64,000 nt of DNA from positions 3,479,001 through 3,543,000 of the forward strand of contig NZ_JAVIZM010000001.1 in the NCBI RefSeq assembly GCF_031453555.1, written 5' to 3'. A program made the translations under genes and the position numbers. The notes under the pieces were generated by a model. That model saw only the letters and a program-made list of their open reading frames with translations, did no database searches and was not told where the DNA came from. Of the stretch, positions 1 through 8,651 are shown piece by piece. The DNA comes from Bacillus sp. SLBN-46 (GTDB lineage: Bacteria; Bacillota; Bacilli; Bacillales; Cytobacillaceae). How positions within the stretch are numbered: position 1 is the first letter of the stretch; each line of letters starts with the position of its first letter.

Positions 1-596
1 ATAATGGTATGTCCCAATTCATTTAGCTCTTTCATAATGGATAAAATTTCCTTACTAGTCTTGCTATCTAGTGCACCAGTAGGTTCATCAGCCAGGAGAA
101 TGGCCGGATTCCCTACAAGTGCTCTCGCAATGGCAACCCGTTGCTGCTGACCACCAGATAGTTGGGTTGGTAAATGTCCTGACCTGTCCTTCAACCCTAC
201 TTTTTGAAGGCTTTCTAATGCTCTTTCCCGGCGTTCTTTTGTGGGCACACCACTATATAACAGGGGCAACTCAACATTTTCAAGTGCTGTCAATTTTGTT
301 AATAGATTAAAATTTTGAAAGATGAATCCTATTTTCTGATTTCGGATCGTTGCTAATTGATTGTCATTCATCTTACCGATATCCTTACCAGCCAATAGGT
401 ATTTTCCGGACTGGGGTCTATCAAGGCAGCCTATCATGTTCATGAGTGTTGATTTTCCTGAACCAGACGGGCCAATAATGGCTAAGAATTCTCCTTTATC
501 AATCTCAATTGACACATTATTTAAAGCGTGAACCGTTTCGCCACCAAGTTTATATGTCTTCATTAAATCTTTTATTTGAATGATTGGTTTCCCCAT
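1..596 (-). CDS. ABC transporter ATP-binding protein, MacB/YknY type (partial)
   Basis: Reading leftward from an ATG at 596-594, this frame stays open to the window edge, so the C-terminus is missing. It has the nucleotide-binding motifs in order: Walker [11 protein letters not shown]-loop region IFQNFNLL, signature [15 protein letters not shown] and Walker [13 protein letters not shown]. The spacing and the NLL/LPLLYSG segment are typical of the LolD/MacB branch that powers export of peptides or macrolides. The start ATG overlaps the TAA stop of the upstream adaptor gene by one base, so the two are translationally coupled. A MacB/YknZ-type permease would be expected next, beyond the left edge. 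B. subtilis YknXYZ, which protects against the SdpC toxin, is the closest organisation I know; the substrate here is not known. Confidence 0.9.
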   Translation of the reverse strand, partial: MGKPIIQIKDLMKTYKLGGETVHALNNVSIEIDKGEFLAIIGPSGSGKSTLMNMIGCLDRPQSGKYLLAGKDIGKMNDNQLATIRNQKIGFIFQNFNLLTKLTALENVELPLLYSGVPTKERRERALESLQKVGLKDRSGHLPTQLSGGQQQRVAIARALVGNPAILLADEPTGALDSKTSKEILSIMKELNELGHTI

Positions 597-1573
597 TAGT
601 TACCTGTCCTTCCGCTAAATTGTCCTTGACGACCACCGTTTCGGTTAAAGCCGCCCATTCCACCCATATTTGCCCCACCAAAACCTCCACCTTGCATGAA
701 GCCTTTTGTATTGCCGGAAGAGCTTCCGGTAGCGAGTTGAGGTAATTGGACCACTTCCCCTTCCGTTACTCCCTCTGTAATTTCAACATAATCTTCATTG
801 GCTAATCCCGTTTTTACAGTCTTCTGTTCGCTTCCACCATTTGTTTGTGAACTAGTTGTTGAAGAAAGTACCTGCACAAATTTTTCACCATTGCTGCTGT
901 GGATTGCGTCTAACGGAACATATAGTGCCGATTCCTTACTTGCTGTTAATATACTAGCTTCAGTACTCATACCCACTTTAAGGTTTTCTGGTTTATCAAT
1001 ATGAATAATTACATCGAAGGTCGACACACCGTTTGATGAATTTCCCTCTTCAGAAACGGAAGCTACCTTTCCTGTATAAGCCTGGTCCGGGAAAGCATTT
1101 ATTTTCAAACTTACTGTTTGATCCTTTTTGATTTTAGGAATATCAAGTTCGTCAATTTGTACAACCGTTTGCGAGTCTTTGTAGTTCGTTACATGGGCAA
1201 CAACTTGTCCACTTGTTACCCGTTCACCTGCCGAAACGGATATGGTGGTCACAATTCCGGACGCAGGTGCTGTAATCGGATCGCTTCCATCAGTAAATGT
1301 GATGAGTTCGTCACCCACCTTTACTTCTTCCCCTGTAGCAACTAATACTTCATCAATTTCATTGTTATTATCCTTTGCTTTAATATCTTCACTTGTAACG
1401 GGTTGAACTGTTCCTGATCCGCTGATTTTAACTTCTAGCGTTCCTTTTTGTACCGTAGCTGTTCTCACCTGTGCTGAAACTGTTTGACTGCTTGTTTTTG
1501 ATGAATAATATTGATAGCCAACAAAACCCGCAACCAATAATCCAACTGCTAACATTACCCATTTTTTCATCAT
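596..1573 (-). CDS. HlyD/MacA-family efflux adaptor (YknX-like)
   Basis: This is a membrane-anchored adaptor of a tripartite-style ABC exporter. It has an N-terminal transmembrane anchor (about residues 5-22), a biotinyl-lipoyl-like region split around residues 70-125 ([12 protein letters not shown], then [20 protein letters not shown]), a beta-barrel region, and a Gly/Asn/Met-rich tail from about residue 285 ([14 protein letters not shown]). In Gram-positives such proteins link an ATPase/permease pair to the outside face of the membrane. The ATG at 1573 follows AAAGGAG with 6-7 nt spacing. The ATPase gene follows with a one-base overlap. The odd Gly-rich tail also occurs in other Bacillus YknX-like proteins, as far as I recall. 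Export substrate unknown. Confidence 0.88.
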   Translation of the reverse strand: MMKKWVMLAVGLLVAGFVGYQYYSSKTSSQTVSAQVRTATVQKGTLEVKISGSGTVQPVTSEDIKAKDNNNEIDEVLVATGEEVKVGDELITFTDGSDPITAPASGIVTTISVSAGERVTSGQVVAHVTNYKDSQTVVQIDELDIPKIKKDQTVSLKINAFPDQAYTGKVASVSEEGNSSNGVSTFDVIIHIDKPENLKVGMSTEASILTASKESALYVPLDAIHSSNGEKFVQVLSSTTSSQTNGGSEQKTVKTGLANEDYVEITEGVTEGEVVQLPQLATGSSSGNTKGFMQGGGFGGANMGGMGGFNRNGGRQGQFSGRTGN

Positions 1574-1591
1574 GCTCTACTCCTTTTCTAA

Positions 1592-1609
1592 CCCTAGACA
1601 TGCCTAGGG
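1592..1609. promoter_or_regulatory. Inverted repeat in the leader of the exporter operon
   Basis: CCCTAG-N6-CTAGGG is a perfect inverted repeat about 20 bp before the adaptor ATG, just upstream of its ribosome-binding site. It could be an operator or a small RNA hairpin; there is no U-tract. Function is inferred from position only. Confidence 0.35.
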
Positions 1610-1644
1610 AGCTCAAAGTTTGTCATAAAATATTATTGCGATGA

Positions 1645-1663
1645 TTCCTTAATTTTTCCTTAA
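1645..1663. promoter_or_regulatory. Tandem 8-bp repeat TTCCTTAA, 11-bp period
   Basis: TTCCTTAA occurs at 1645-1652 and again at 1656-1663, one helical turn apart, and the second copy runs into a CCTTAAGG palindrome. Direct repeats with about an 11-bp period are the usual layout of OmpR-family response-regulator sites. It lies between the two divergent transport units. No two-component system is in the window, so the regulator is unknown. Confidence 0.4.
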
Positions 1664-1670
1664 GGGAATA

Positions 1671-1699
1671 TTGACGTGAATTTCACCTTGTTTTATAGT
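1671..1699 (+). promoter_or_regulatory. Sigma-A promoter of the marR-MMPL operon
   Basis: TTGACG (1671-1676), a 17-bp spacer and TATAGT (1694-1699) give a near-consensus vegetative promoter. The expected transcription start near 1706 lies immediately before the palindromic operator. Confidence 0.7.
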
Positions 1700-1710
1700 T
1701 AAACAAGTGA

Positions 1711-1731
1711 ATAGTTAAAGAGTTTAACTAT
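1711..1731. promoter_or_regulatory. Perfect 9-3-9 palindrome, probable MarR operator
   Basis: ATAGTTAAA-GAG-TTTAACTAT is a perfect inverted repeat centred about 20 bp downstream of the predicted start site. An extra half-site (ATAGTTAAA) lies at 1695-1703 and overlaps the -10 element. This is where an autorepressing MarR dimer would block transcription of its own operon. Confidence 0.7.
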
Positions 1732-1758
1732 TTGTCCGAAAAGTGAGGAGACAGATAT

Positions 1759-2220
1759 ATGGAGAACAAAACCATTCAGGAATTAATTGACCGCTATGTG
1801 ACGTTGTCTTTTCAAGTCCATAAAAAAGCAGAATCTTTGATTAAGGGGCAAATTGGTAATGAACTGACAAATGATCAGCACTACATATTAAGATACATTC
1901 ACCAAGCTAAGGAATGTACCTCTTCTGAATTAGCAGATGCATTTGAAGTAAATAAAAGTGCAATAACAGCCATCATTAATCGAATGGCAGATAGAGGTCT
2001 GATTCAGAGAACACGTGATGAAAACGACAGAAGAGTTGTTTATTTAACGTTAACAGAAGAAGGAAATGGCTTATACCAAGATTGCCAGGAAAAAGTACGA
2101 CTACTAGTTGAATCCATCATTACCCAATTTGATGAGACAGAAATAGTAAATTTTATGAATACGTATGAAAAATTAGCGTCAATCTTATCCAATAAGAAAA
2201 AGGAAGAACTGGGGGAATAA
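1759..2220 (+). CDS. MarR-family transcriptional regulator (YdgJ-like)
   Basis: A 153-residue winged-helix repressor. The recognition region (about residues 50-90) reads TSSELADAFEVNKSAITAIINRM, then the wing with the family DENDRRVVYLTLTEEG motif; the C-terminal helices form the dimer interface. It starts at ATG 1759 after GTGAGGAG. It is the first gene of an operon with the MMPL transporter, whose TTG start is three bases past this stop. B. subtilis ydgJ-ydgH has the same order, so it probably represses the transporter in response to a small ligand. The palindrome at 1711-1731 is the likely operator. Confidence 0.9.
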   Translation: MENKTIQELIDRYVTLSFQVHKKAESLIKGQIGNELTNDQHYILRYIHQAKECTSSELADAFEVNKSAITAIINRMADRGLIQRTRDENDRRVVYLTLTEEGNGLYQDCQEKVRLLVESIITQFDETEIVNFMNTYEKLASILSNKKKEELGE

Positions 2221-2223
2221 TCC

Positions 2224-5200
2224 TTGAATACGATTATCAAAGGAAAATGGTTCATTCTAGCCGCATGGATTGCAGTGATCGCTACCTTTTTTTTGATTGC
2301 GCCAAATATGGAAGCCCTTGTACGGGAGAAAGGACAAATTTCCGTTCCAGAAGGCTACTCTTCAACCATTGCTGAGAAAATTCTAAATGACGTTCAATCC
2401 AGTGAAAATAAAGGCAGAGACTTACAAACTGCACTCGTGTTCCATAGCGATAAGAAATTGACCAACAAAGATTTTGCGCAAGCAGAAAAAGCGGTTTCAA
2501 CACTTGAAAAAAATAAAAAAGAACTTGGTATCACAGAAATCCTCACTCATTTTAAACAGGAGGAATTAAAAGACCAGCTTGTTTCGAAAGATGGAAAAAC
2601 GATTTTGGTTTCTGTGAAGGTAACAGCAAATAATCGGGAAGCAAAAGAAATCTCAAAAGATTTGTATGATGCCATTGATCAAATTAAACTCGATCATTAT
2701 TACACAGGGAATTGGGTAATTAGTGAAGATCTCATTACCAATTCTCAAGAAGGATTGAAAAAAACAGAGGGCATCACCGTTGGATTCATTCTGGTTGTCC
2801 TTTTACTTGTTTTTAGATCCGCTGTAGCCCCGATTATTCCATTGGTAACAGTAGGTTTTAGTTACCTTACTGCCCAATCCATTGTCGCACTGTTAGTTGA
2901 TAAGGTTGATTTTCCGCTATCAACCTTTACTCAGATTTTTTTAGTAGCTGTTCTTTTTGGAATAGGAACGGACTATTGTATTTTGCTCCTCAGCCGTTTT
3001 AAAGAAGAAATGGCTGAAGGGAAAGATGTAACTGAAGCTATTATCACTACTTATCGTACTGCAGGTAAGACGGTATTCTTTAGTGGTGTTGCCGTCATGA
3101 TTGGATTTGCATCCATCGGACTTTCCACATTCCAGCTTTATAAATCTGCTGCTGCGGTAGCTGTTGGTGTAGCCATTTTGTTAATCGCACTCGTCACCGT
3201 CGTCCCTTTCTTCATGGCTGTATTGGGCAAAAAACTGTTCTGGCCCTCAAAGGGGAACCTTGAGCACGGTGACAGTAAATTCTGGGGCTTTATGGGTAAA
3301 TTTGCGTTAGCACGTCCCTTAATCGCTTTTATCCTAGTGGCTCTTATATCCGTACCATTCTTATTTACCTATGATGACCAATTATCATTTAACTCGCTTG
3401 AAGAAATTAGCGATGAATACCCTTCTATAAAGGGCTTCAATATTATCTCTGATTCATTTGGACCTGGTGAATCCATGCCAACTCAAATTGTCATTAAAAA
3501 TGATGATCAAATGAACACATCGGAATACATTGCGATTACAGAAAAGATTAGTCAAGAGTTAAAAAAAGTGAACGATGTAGACAGCGTACGTTCTGTCACA
3601 CGTCCAACCGGCAATCTTATTGACGATTTCTATCTTTCTAAACAAGTAGCTGGTCTTGGTGACGGACTAGGACAAAGTAATGAAGGAATTAAAAAAATCA
3701 GTGATGGTCTTGAAGAGGCTGTCACTCAAATGACCTCTAATCAACCGAAAATGCAGGAAGCAACTGATGGAATTAGTCAGTTAATTACGGGTACCAATAC
3801 GATAAAAACAAAATTGGGAGAGCTACAAGGAGGTCTCTCACAGATTGAACAGGGACTGAAAGCTGGTTCTATAGGGGCTGGTAAGGCTAAAAAAGGGTTG
3901 GAGCAGATTAAGGTAAATTCTGCTGATATTTTAGCCGGAAGTAAACAACTCCTTGAAGGATACAAAAAAGCAGAATCTGGGTTAGGTACTCTTAGAGAGA
4001 ATTATGAGAAAACAGCAAGCGGAATAGAAAATCTACACCAAGCTTTATTATCCACAAATCCATATTTTAGTAATTTAGAAAAAGATTATATTGGTATACA
4101 AGAGAATCAAAACTATCAAACTATTAAACAGACTGTTCAGGGCTCTCAATCAGCTACTAAAGAATTGTCTGCAGGGATGGATCAACTAAATACTAGCTTA
4201 AAAGGTGCCCAAGATGGGATCGCTTATGCCAACAGTAAATTTACTGAAATAATTGCAGGTCAGGAAGCGTTAATTAAAGGGATGGAGCAAATCATCTCAG
4301 GTATCAACCAACTAGAAGGCTATCTCAATCAAATGGCTGATGGTCAGGCAAAAGCAGTTGATGGGATTCCGCAATTTACTGGGGGATTAAATACTATTAG
4401 TGAGGGTCAGAAGCAGCTTCTTACAGGGTTTGAAACAACGAAAAGTCAAACGATGGTGCTTTCAGACGGATTGGCCCAAAGTGCTGATGGTCTAAATAAA
4501 GTATATGATGGACTAGATTCTGCACAAGATTATCTTTCCGCTGTGTCTAAGCAAAAACAGAATGGCTTTTACATTCCACAAGAAGTGCTTAACAGCAAGG
4601 ACTTTGAGCAGGCTCTGAATGCCTATATGTCAAAGGACCGAAAAGTGATGACCCTTGATGTGGTTTTCAATAAAAATCCTTATTCGAATGAAGCAATTGA
4701 CCGTATTCCAGAAATTAAGCAGGCGGTCAAACGAGCAGTCAAGGATACTAAGCTTGAGAATGCGAAAGTAGCAGTTGGCGGTGTTTCCAGCATGCACCAT
4801 GATTTAGACACCATTTCAAAAGCTGATTATTCTCGTACAGTTGTCTTAATGTTGGTAGGTATTAGTATTATATTAATTATTTTACTTCGCTCGCTCATTA
4901 TGCCACTCTATTTAATCGGCTCATTAGTCTTAACCTACTTTACATCCATGGCCATTTCAGAAACGATTTTTGTGAATTGGTTAGGTTATACAGGTATCAG
5001 CTGGGCAGTTCCATTCTTCGCATTTGTCATTCTGGTGGCGCTAGGTATCGACTACAGCATATTCTTAATGGATCGATTTAACGAATATCGAGATATGTCA
5101 GTCCAACAAGCAATTCTTCTCTCTATGAAAAAAATGGGCACAGTCATTATTTCTGCAGCCGTTATTCTTGGTGGTACTTTCGCAGCGATGATGCCATCAG

Positions 5201-5340
5201 GTGTATTATCATTGCTTGAAATAGCTACCATTCTATTAATTGGATTGGCCTTATACTCACTCGTGTTTTTACCACTATTCGTACCAGTTATGGTCAAAAC
5301 CTTCGGTCAAGCCAACTGGTGGCCATTTATAAAAAAATAA
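2224..5340 (+). CDS. MMPL/RND-superfamily transporter (YdgH-like)
   Basis: A 1038-residue integral membrane transporter with two RND half-domains. Each half has an N-terminal helix, an extracytoplasmic loop and a bundle of helices; the paired acidic motifs are visible as GTDYCILLLSRF near residue 247 and GIDYSIFLMDRF near 941, as in MMPL proteins. The second extracytoplasmic loop is unusually long (about residues 470-800) and built of repeating Gly-x-x-x-(Leu/Ile) amphipathic segments, like YhgE/Pip proteins. The TTG start at 2224 follows GGGGGAATAATCC. It probably exports lipids, siderophores or amphipathic drugs by proton antiport; the true substrate cannot be read from sequence. A terminator follows at once. 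Confidence 0.9.
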   Translation: MNTIIKGKWFILAAWIAVIATFFLIAPNMEALVREKGQISVPEGYSSTIAEKILNDVQSSENKGRDLQTALVFHSDKKLTNKDFAQAEKAVSTLEKNKKELGITEILTHFKQEELKDQLVSKDGKTILVSVKVTANNREAKEISKDLYDAIDQIKLDHYYTGNWVISEDLITNSQEGLKKTEGITVGFILVVLLLVFRSAVAPIIPLVTVGFSYLTAQSIVALLVDKVDFPLSTFTQIFLVAVLFGIGTDYCILLLSRFKEEMAEGKDVTEAIITTYRTAGKTVFFSGVAVMIGFASIGLSTFQLYKSAAAVAVGVAILLIALVTVVPFFMAVLGKKLFWPSKGNLEHGDSKFWGFMGKFALARPLIAFILVALISVPFLFTYDDQLSFNSLEEISDEYPSIKGFNIISDSFGPGESMPTQIVIKNDDQMNTSEYIAITEKISQELKKVNDVDSVRSVTRPTGNLIDDFYLSKQVAGLGDGLGQSNEGIKKISDGLEEAVTQMTSNQPKMQEATDGISQLITGTNTIKTKLGELQGGLSQIEQGLKAGSIGAGKAKKGLEQIKVNSADILAGSKQLLEGYKKAESGLGTLRENYEKTASGIENLHQALLSTNPYFSNLEKDYIGIQENQNYQTIKQTVQGSQSATKELSAGMDQLNTSLKGAQDGIAYANSKFTEIIAGQEALIKGMEQIISGINQLEGYLNQMADGQAKAVDGIPQFTGGLNTISEGQKQLLTGFETTKSQTMVLSDGLAQSADGLNKVYDGLDSAQDYLSAVSKQKQNGFYIPQEVLNSKDFEQALNAYMSKDRKVMTLDVVFNKNPYSNEAIDRIPEIKQAVKRAVKDTKLENAKVAVGGVSSMHHDLDTISKADYSRTVVLMLVGISIILIILLRSLIMPLYLIGSLVLTYFTSMAISETIFVNWLGYTGISWAVPFFAFVILVALGIDYSIFLMDRFNEYRDMSVQQAILLSMKKMGTVIISAAVILGGTFAAMMPSGVLSLLEIATILLIGLALYSLVFLPLFVPVMVKTFGQANWWPFIKK

Positions 5341-5350
5341 ACAAAACAAC

Positions 5351-5384
5351 GCGCACTGAACCTCAACGTTCGGTGCGCTTTTTT
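5351..5384 (+). terminator. Rho-independent terminator after the MMPL gene
   Basis: GCGCACTGAAC pairs with GTTCGGTGCGC around a CTCAAC loop and is followed by TTTTTT. It sits 10 bp past the transporter stop. Confidence 0.92.
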
Positions 5385-5496
5385 AACCCATTAACGTGTT
5401 AATATATTAGAATAATTACACAATTAAAAAAATTCTTTTAATTGACCAATATTCTGTTATATAATAAAAAAGTAATTTAAACAAAGGGGGAAATAT

Positions 5497-6960
5497 ATGG
5501 AACAGTTTGTTAATTGGCTCAGTGGGATTATTTGGAGCCCGGCACTCATTTATTTATGCTTAGGTGTAGGTTTATTTTACTCTTTTGCTACAAGGTTTCT
5601 GCAAGTAAGACATATGAAGGACATTATTCCTTTAATGTTTAAAGGCGGAAAATCAGATGCTGGAATCTCATCCTTCCAAGCATTAACCCTTGCCTTATCT
5701 GGTCGTGTCGGGACTGGTAACATCGCCGGCGTGGCAACAGCTATTGCCTTTGGTGGACCTGGTGCAGTGTTTTGGATGTGGACTATTGCCTTCCTAGGCG
5801 CAGGTTCAGCATTTGTTGAAGCAGCTTTAGGTCAGGTATATAAGGTGAAACAAAACGGACAATTCCGTGGTGGGCCTGCCTATTACATAGAAAAAGGATT
5901 AAAGATGAAATGGTATGCGGTCCTTTTTGCCATTGTAACTGTTATTGCTACAGGAGTCCTCTTACCTGGGGTTCAAGCAAATAGTATTGCGGCTAGTGTG
6001 GATAATGCATTTGGAATTAGCCCAGCAATCACTGGTGCTGCTCTAGTCATTTTTCTAGCAGCAATCATTTTTGGCGGTGTTAAACGGATTGCGCGTGTTG
6101 CTGAATTCGTTGTCCCTTTCATGGCTTTAGGTTATATCCTCGTTGCCGTTATTATTGTTGCAATGAATATTTCAGAACTACCAGGGGTATTAAAACTAAT
6201 TTTCTCTAGTGCATTCGGTGCAGATGCTGCATTTGGAGGAATTTTAGGTGCAGCTATTTCTTGGGGAGTTAAGCGTGGTATTTATTCGAATGAAGCAGGA
6301 CAAGGTACTGCTCCACATGCTGCAGCTGCAGCCGAGGTTTCTCACCCTGCAAAACAAGGGATTGTTCAAGCCTTTTCCGTATATGTGGATACATTATTTG
6401 TGTGTTCTGCCACTGCGTTCATGATTCTTATCACTGGAATGTATAATGTTGCACCAGAGGGTAAGGCTCAAATTGTCAACAACCTTGGTGATATCGAACC
6501 AGGTCCAGCGTACACTCAATCTGCTGTTGAATCAGTGATGCCAGGTTTTGGTGCTCCATTTGTAGCAATTTCTTTATTCTTCTTCGCATTTACGACCATT
6601 ATGGCATATTATTATATGGCAGAAACAAACCTTGCCTATATCAATCAAAAAGTAAAACGTGTGTGGACTGACTATGTGCTCAAAATTGCTATTTTAGGAA
6701 TGGTATTCTATGGCAGTGTGAAAACAGCAGGCCTTGCATGGACATTAGGTGATATTGGAGTTGGAAGTATGGCTTGGTTAAATATTATTGCCATTCTCCT
6801 TCTGACAAAACCAGCACTTAAAGTGCTTAAAGACTATGAGGCACAGCTTAAAGATGGAAAAGATCCGGTGTTTGATCCTGTAAAGTTAGGGATTAAAGAT
6901 GCAGATTTCTGGGAGCAAGAATATTCTAAGCCTCTTGAGAAAGAAGAAAAAACTGGATGA
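5497..6960 (+). CDS. Alanine/glycine:cation symporter (AGCS family, AlsT-like)
   Basis: A 487-residue polytopic protein that imports alanine, glycine or glutamine with Na+. Family segments are clear: SGRVGTGNIAGVATAIAFGGPGAVFWMW (given in part: GTGNIAGVATAIAFGGPG) near residues 72-90 and SNEAGQGTAPHAAAAAEVSHP near 265-285, with about ten hydrophobic helices and a charged C-terminal tail. ATG 5497 follows AAAGGGGG. A TATAAT hexamer at 5460-5465 is the best -10, but no good -35 was found 17 bp before it. The gene is monocistronic and ends in a strong terminator. Whether alanine or glutamine is preferred cannot be told. Confidence 0.93.
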   Translation: MEQFVNWLSGIIWSPALIYLCLGVGLFYSFATRFLQVRHMKDIIPLMFKGGKSDAGISSFQALTLALSGRVGTGNIAGVATAIAFGGPGAVFWMWTIAFLGAGSAFVEAALGQVYKVKQNGQFRGGPAYYIEKGLKMKWYAVLFAIVTVIATGVLLPGVQANSIAASVDNAFGISPAITGAALVIFLAAIIFGGVKRIARVAEFVVPFMALGYILVAVIIVAMNISELPGVLKLIFSSAFGADAAFGGILGAAISWGVKRGIYSNEAGQGTAPHAAAAAEVSHPAKQGIVQAFSVYVDTLFVCSATAFMILITGMYNVAPEGKAQIVNNLGDIEPGPAYTQSAVESVMPGFGAPFVAISLFFFAFTTIMAYYYMAETNLAYINQKVKRVWTDYVLKIAILGMVFYGSVKTAGLAWTLGDIGVGSMAWLNIIAILLLTKPALKVLKDYEAQLKDGKDPVFDPVKLGIKDADFWEQEYSKPLEKEEKTG

Positions 6961-6975
6961 TTTTGTAGTATGATA

Positions 6976-7016
6976 GAAAGGACTAACTTTATTTTTTGAG
7001 TTAGTCCTTTCTTTTT
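6976..7016 (+). terminator. Terminator after the AGCS symporter
   Basis: GAAAGGACTAACT (6976-6988) pairs perfectly with AGTTAGTCCTTTC (6999-7011), followed by TTTTT. Confidence 0.93.
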
Positions 7017-7143
7017 AATTTATGTGAAACTTTTCGCCTCAACTTCCGTAAAACATATAAGTGGTTTTTTAACTGGATGTTTTTTCTTTAATGAGAATAG
7101 ATATATTATTTACATATGAAAAATACTGTGAGGAGTGGAAAAT

Positions 7144-8607
7144 GTGGGTGTAACTCTTAGCAAAGGGCAAAAAGTGGATTTAACGAAATCATATCCTGGC
7201 CTTCAAAATGTTGTAGTCGGCTTAGGGTGGAATATTAGTCATATGGGATCAAACTTTGATTTGGATGCTTCAGCATTTTTACTAGGAGAATCTGGCAAGG
7301 CAAACAGTGATCAAGACTTTGTTTTTTACAATCATCCCTCTGGTGGGAATGGTGCCATCATTTATAGCGGTGACAACCGCACAGGAGCTGGGGAGCGAGA
7401 CGACGAACAAATCAGAATAGATTTAACTCGTGTCCCAGCCCACATTCACCGTATCGCTTTTACGATCACGATTCACGATGCACAGGTCAAGGGGCAAAAT
7501 TTTGGACAAGTATCCGATTCTTATGTTCGTATCTTTAATGAATTGACCAACGAAGAATTAATGAGATTTAACCTTGGCAGAGATTTTACCGTGGAAACTG
7601 CGATAGTTGCTGCTGAATTATACCGGCATAATGGAGAATGGAAATTCAATGCGATCGCTAGCGGCTTTCAAGGCGGCTTAGCAGCATTATGCCGGAATTT
7701 TGGGATTACTGTTGATGACCCTCCTGTGAGTGCGCCATCGACATTGCCCTACCAACAATCTACTAACCAACCAAACGTTACCACTAACTATAGTCAGCAA
7801 TCACAAACGTACCAACAAAATAATAGAAATCCATACCAGCAAAGCCAAGGAATGCAAACCTCCTACCAACAGCCAGTTCATCTTCAACCAGACTCAGCGT
7901 TCCAGCAGCCTTCTTATGGATATCCGGCACAGTCTGCCTTTCCATCGACTTCTGCTTCCAACCAAACGTATGGTGGAGATGAAATTGTATGTCCTCGTTG
8001 TCATTCCTCTAATGTTCGAACGGGTAAAAAAGGATTTGGACTAGGAAAAGCCGCTATCGGAGGGTTAATCCTTGGCCCAGTTGGTTTACTTGGCGGCTTT
8101 ATTGGAAAGAATCAACTAAAGTTCTCTTGTAATAACTGTGGCAGTACATGGTCCCCTTCGCAAACAGATTATGCGGAATGGGCAAATAATCAAAAAAGAA
8201 GAGCACAAGAATTATTTAATCGTTATAAAAGCCAGGATGTTCTTGAAGCCGTTGTAGCCGCTTGTGCATTAGTGGCTATGGCCGATGGTTATTTAGATGC
8301 GGTGGAGCGTCAAAAAATGCTGGAATTTGTTCATCAAAGCGATGAATTACGAGTCTTTGACACAAATAAGGTCATTCAGAAATTCAACTTCTTTGTTTCT
8401 AGAATTGAAAATGATCGGATGATGGGCCGAGCAGAAGCGTTCCGAGCACTTGGAAAAATAAGAACCAAACCTGAAATAGCCCGATTAGTTGCACGTTATT
8501 GTATTGCAATCGGCTATGCAGATGGAAATTTTGACAACAATGAAAAACAAATGGTGGCTGATATCTGTCGTGAACTTGGCTTAAACCCTGCTGAATTCCT
8601 TTCATAA
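7144..8607 (+). CDS. TerD domain - zinc ribbon - TerB-like fusion protein
   Basis: About 487 residues with three parts. Residues 1-190 are a TerD/CABP domain (GVTLSKGQKVDLTK, then DLDASAFLL and GDNRTGAGERDDE, the acidic calcium-site region). Residues 195-275 are a Gln/Ser/Pro-rich linker. Near 282-332 is a zinc ribbon (CPRC...CNNC) split by a Gly-rich hydrophobic hairpin (GLILGPVGLLGGFIG). Residues 350-487 are a TerB-like helical domain with ALVAMADGYLDAVERQ and CIAIGYADGNFDNNEK. Tellurite-resistance-type proteins act in envelope or phage stress. I chose GTG 7144 because AGGAG at 7131-7135 is 8 nt before it; the GTG at 7135 overlaps that site. It stands alone, without other ter genes. Confidence 0.85.
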   Translation: MGVTLSKGQKVDLTKSYPGLQNVVVGLGWNISHMGSNFDLDASAFLLGESGKANSDQDFVFYNHPSGGNGAIIYSGDNRTGAGERDDEQIRIDLTRVPAHIHRIAFTITIHDAQVKGQNFGQVSDSYVRIFNELTNEELMRFNLGRDFTVETAIVAAELYRHNGEWKFNAIASGFQGGLAALCRNFGITVDDPPVSAPSTLPYQQSTNQPNVTTNYSQQSQTYQQNNRNPYQQSQGMQTSYQQPVHLQPDSAFQQPSYGYPAQSAFPSTSASNQTYGGDEIVCPRCHSSNVRTGKKGFGLGKAAIGGLILGPVGLLGGFIGKNQLKFSCNNCGSTWSPSQTDYAEWANNQKRRAQELFNRYKSQDVLEAVVAACALVAMADGYLDAVERQKMLEFVHQSDELRVFDTNKVIQKFNFFVSRIENDRMMGRAEAFRALGKIRTKPEIARLVARYCIAIGYADGNFDNNEKQMVADICRELGLNPAEFLS

Positions 8608-8619
8608 TCGTAAGAAAAC

Positions 8620-8651
8620 CCTCTATTCCAGCAAGGAATAGAGGATTTTTT
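8620..8651. terminator. Terminator between convergent TerD-fusion and selB genes
   Basis: CCTCTATTCC (8620-8629) pairs with GGAATAGAGG (8635-8644) followed by ATTTTTTT on the plus strand. The minus strand has a GTTTTC tract, so it may serve selB weakly as well. Confidence 0.85.
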
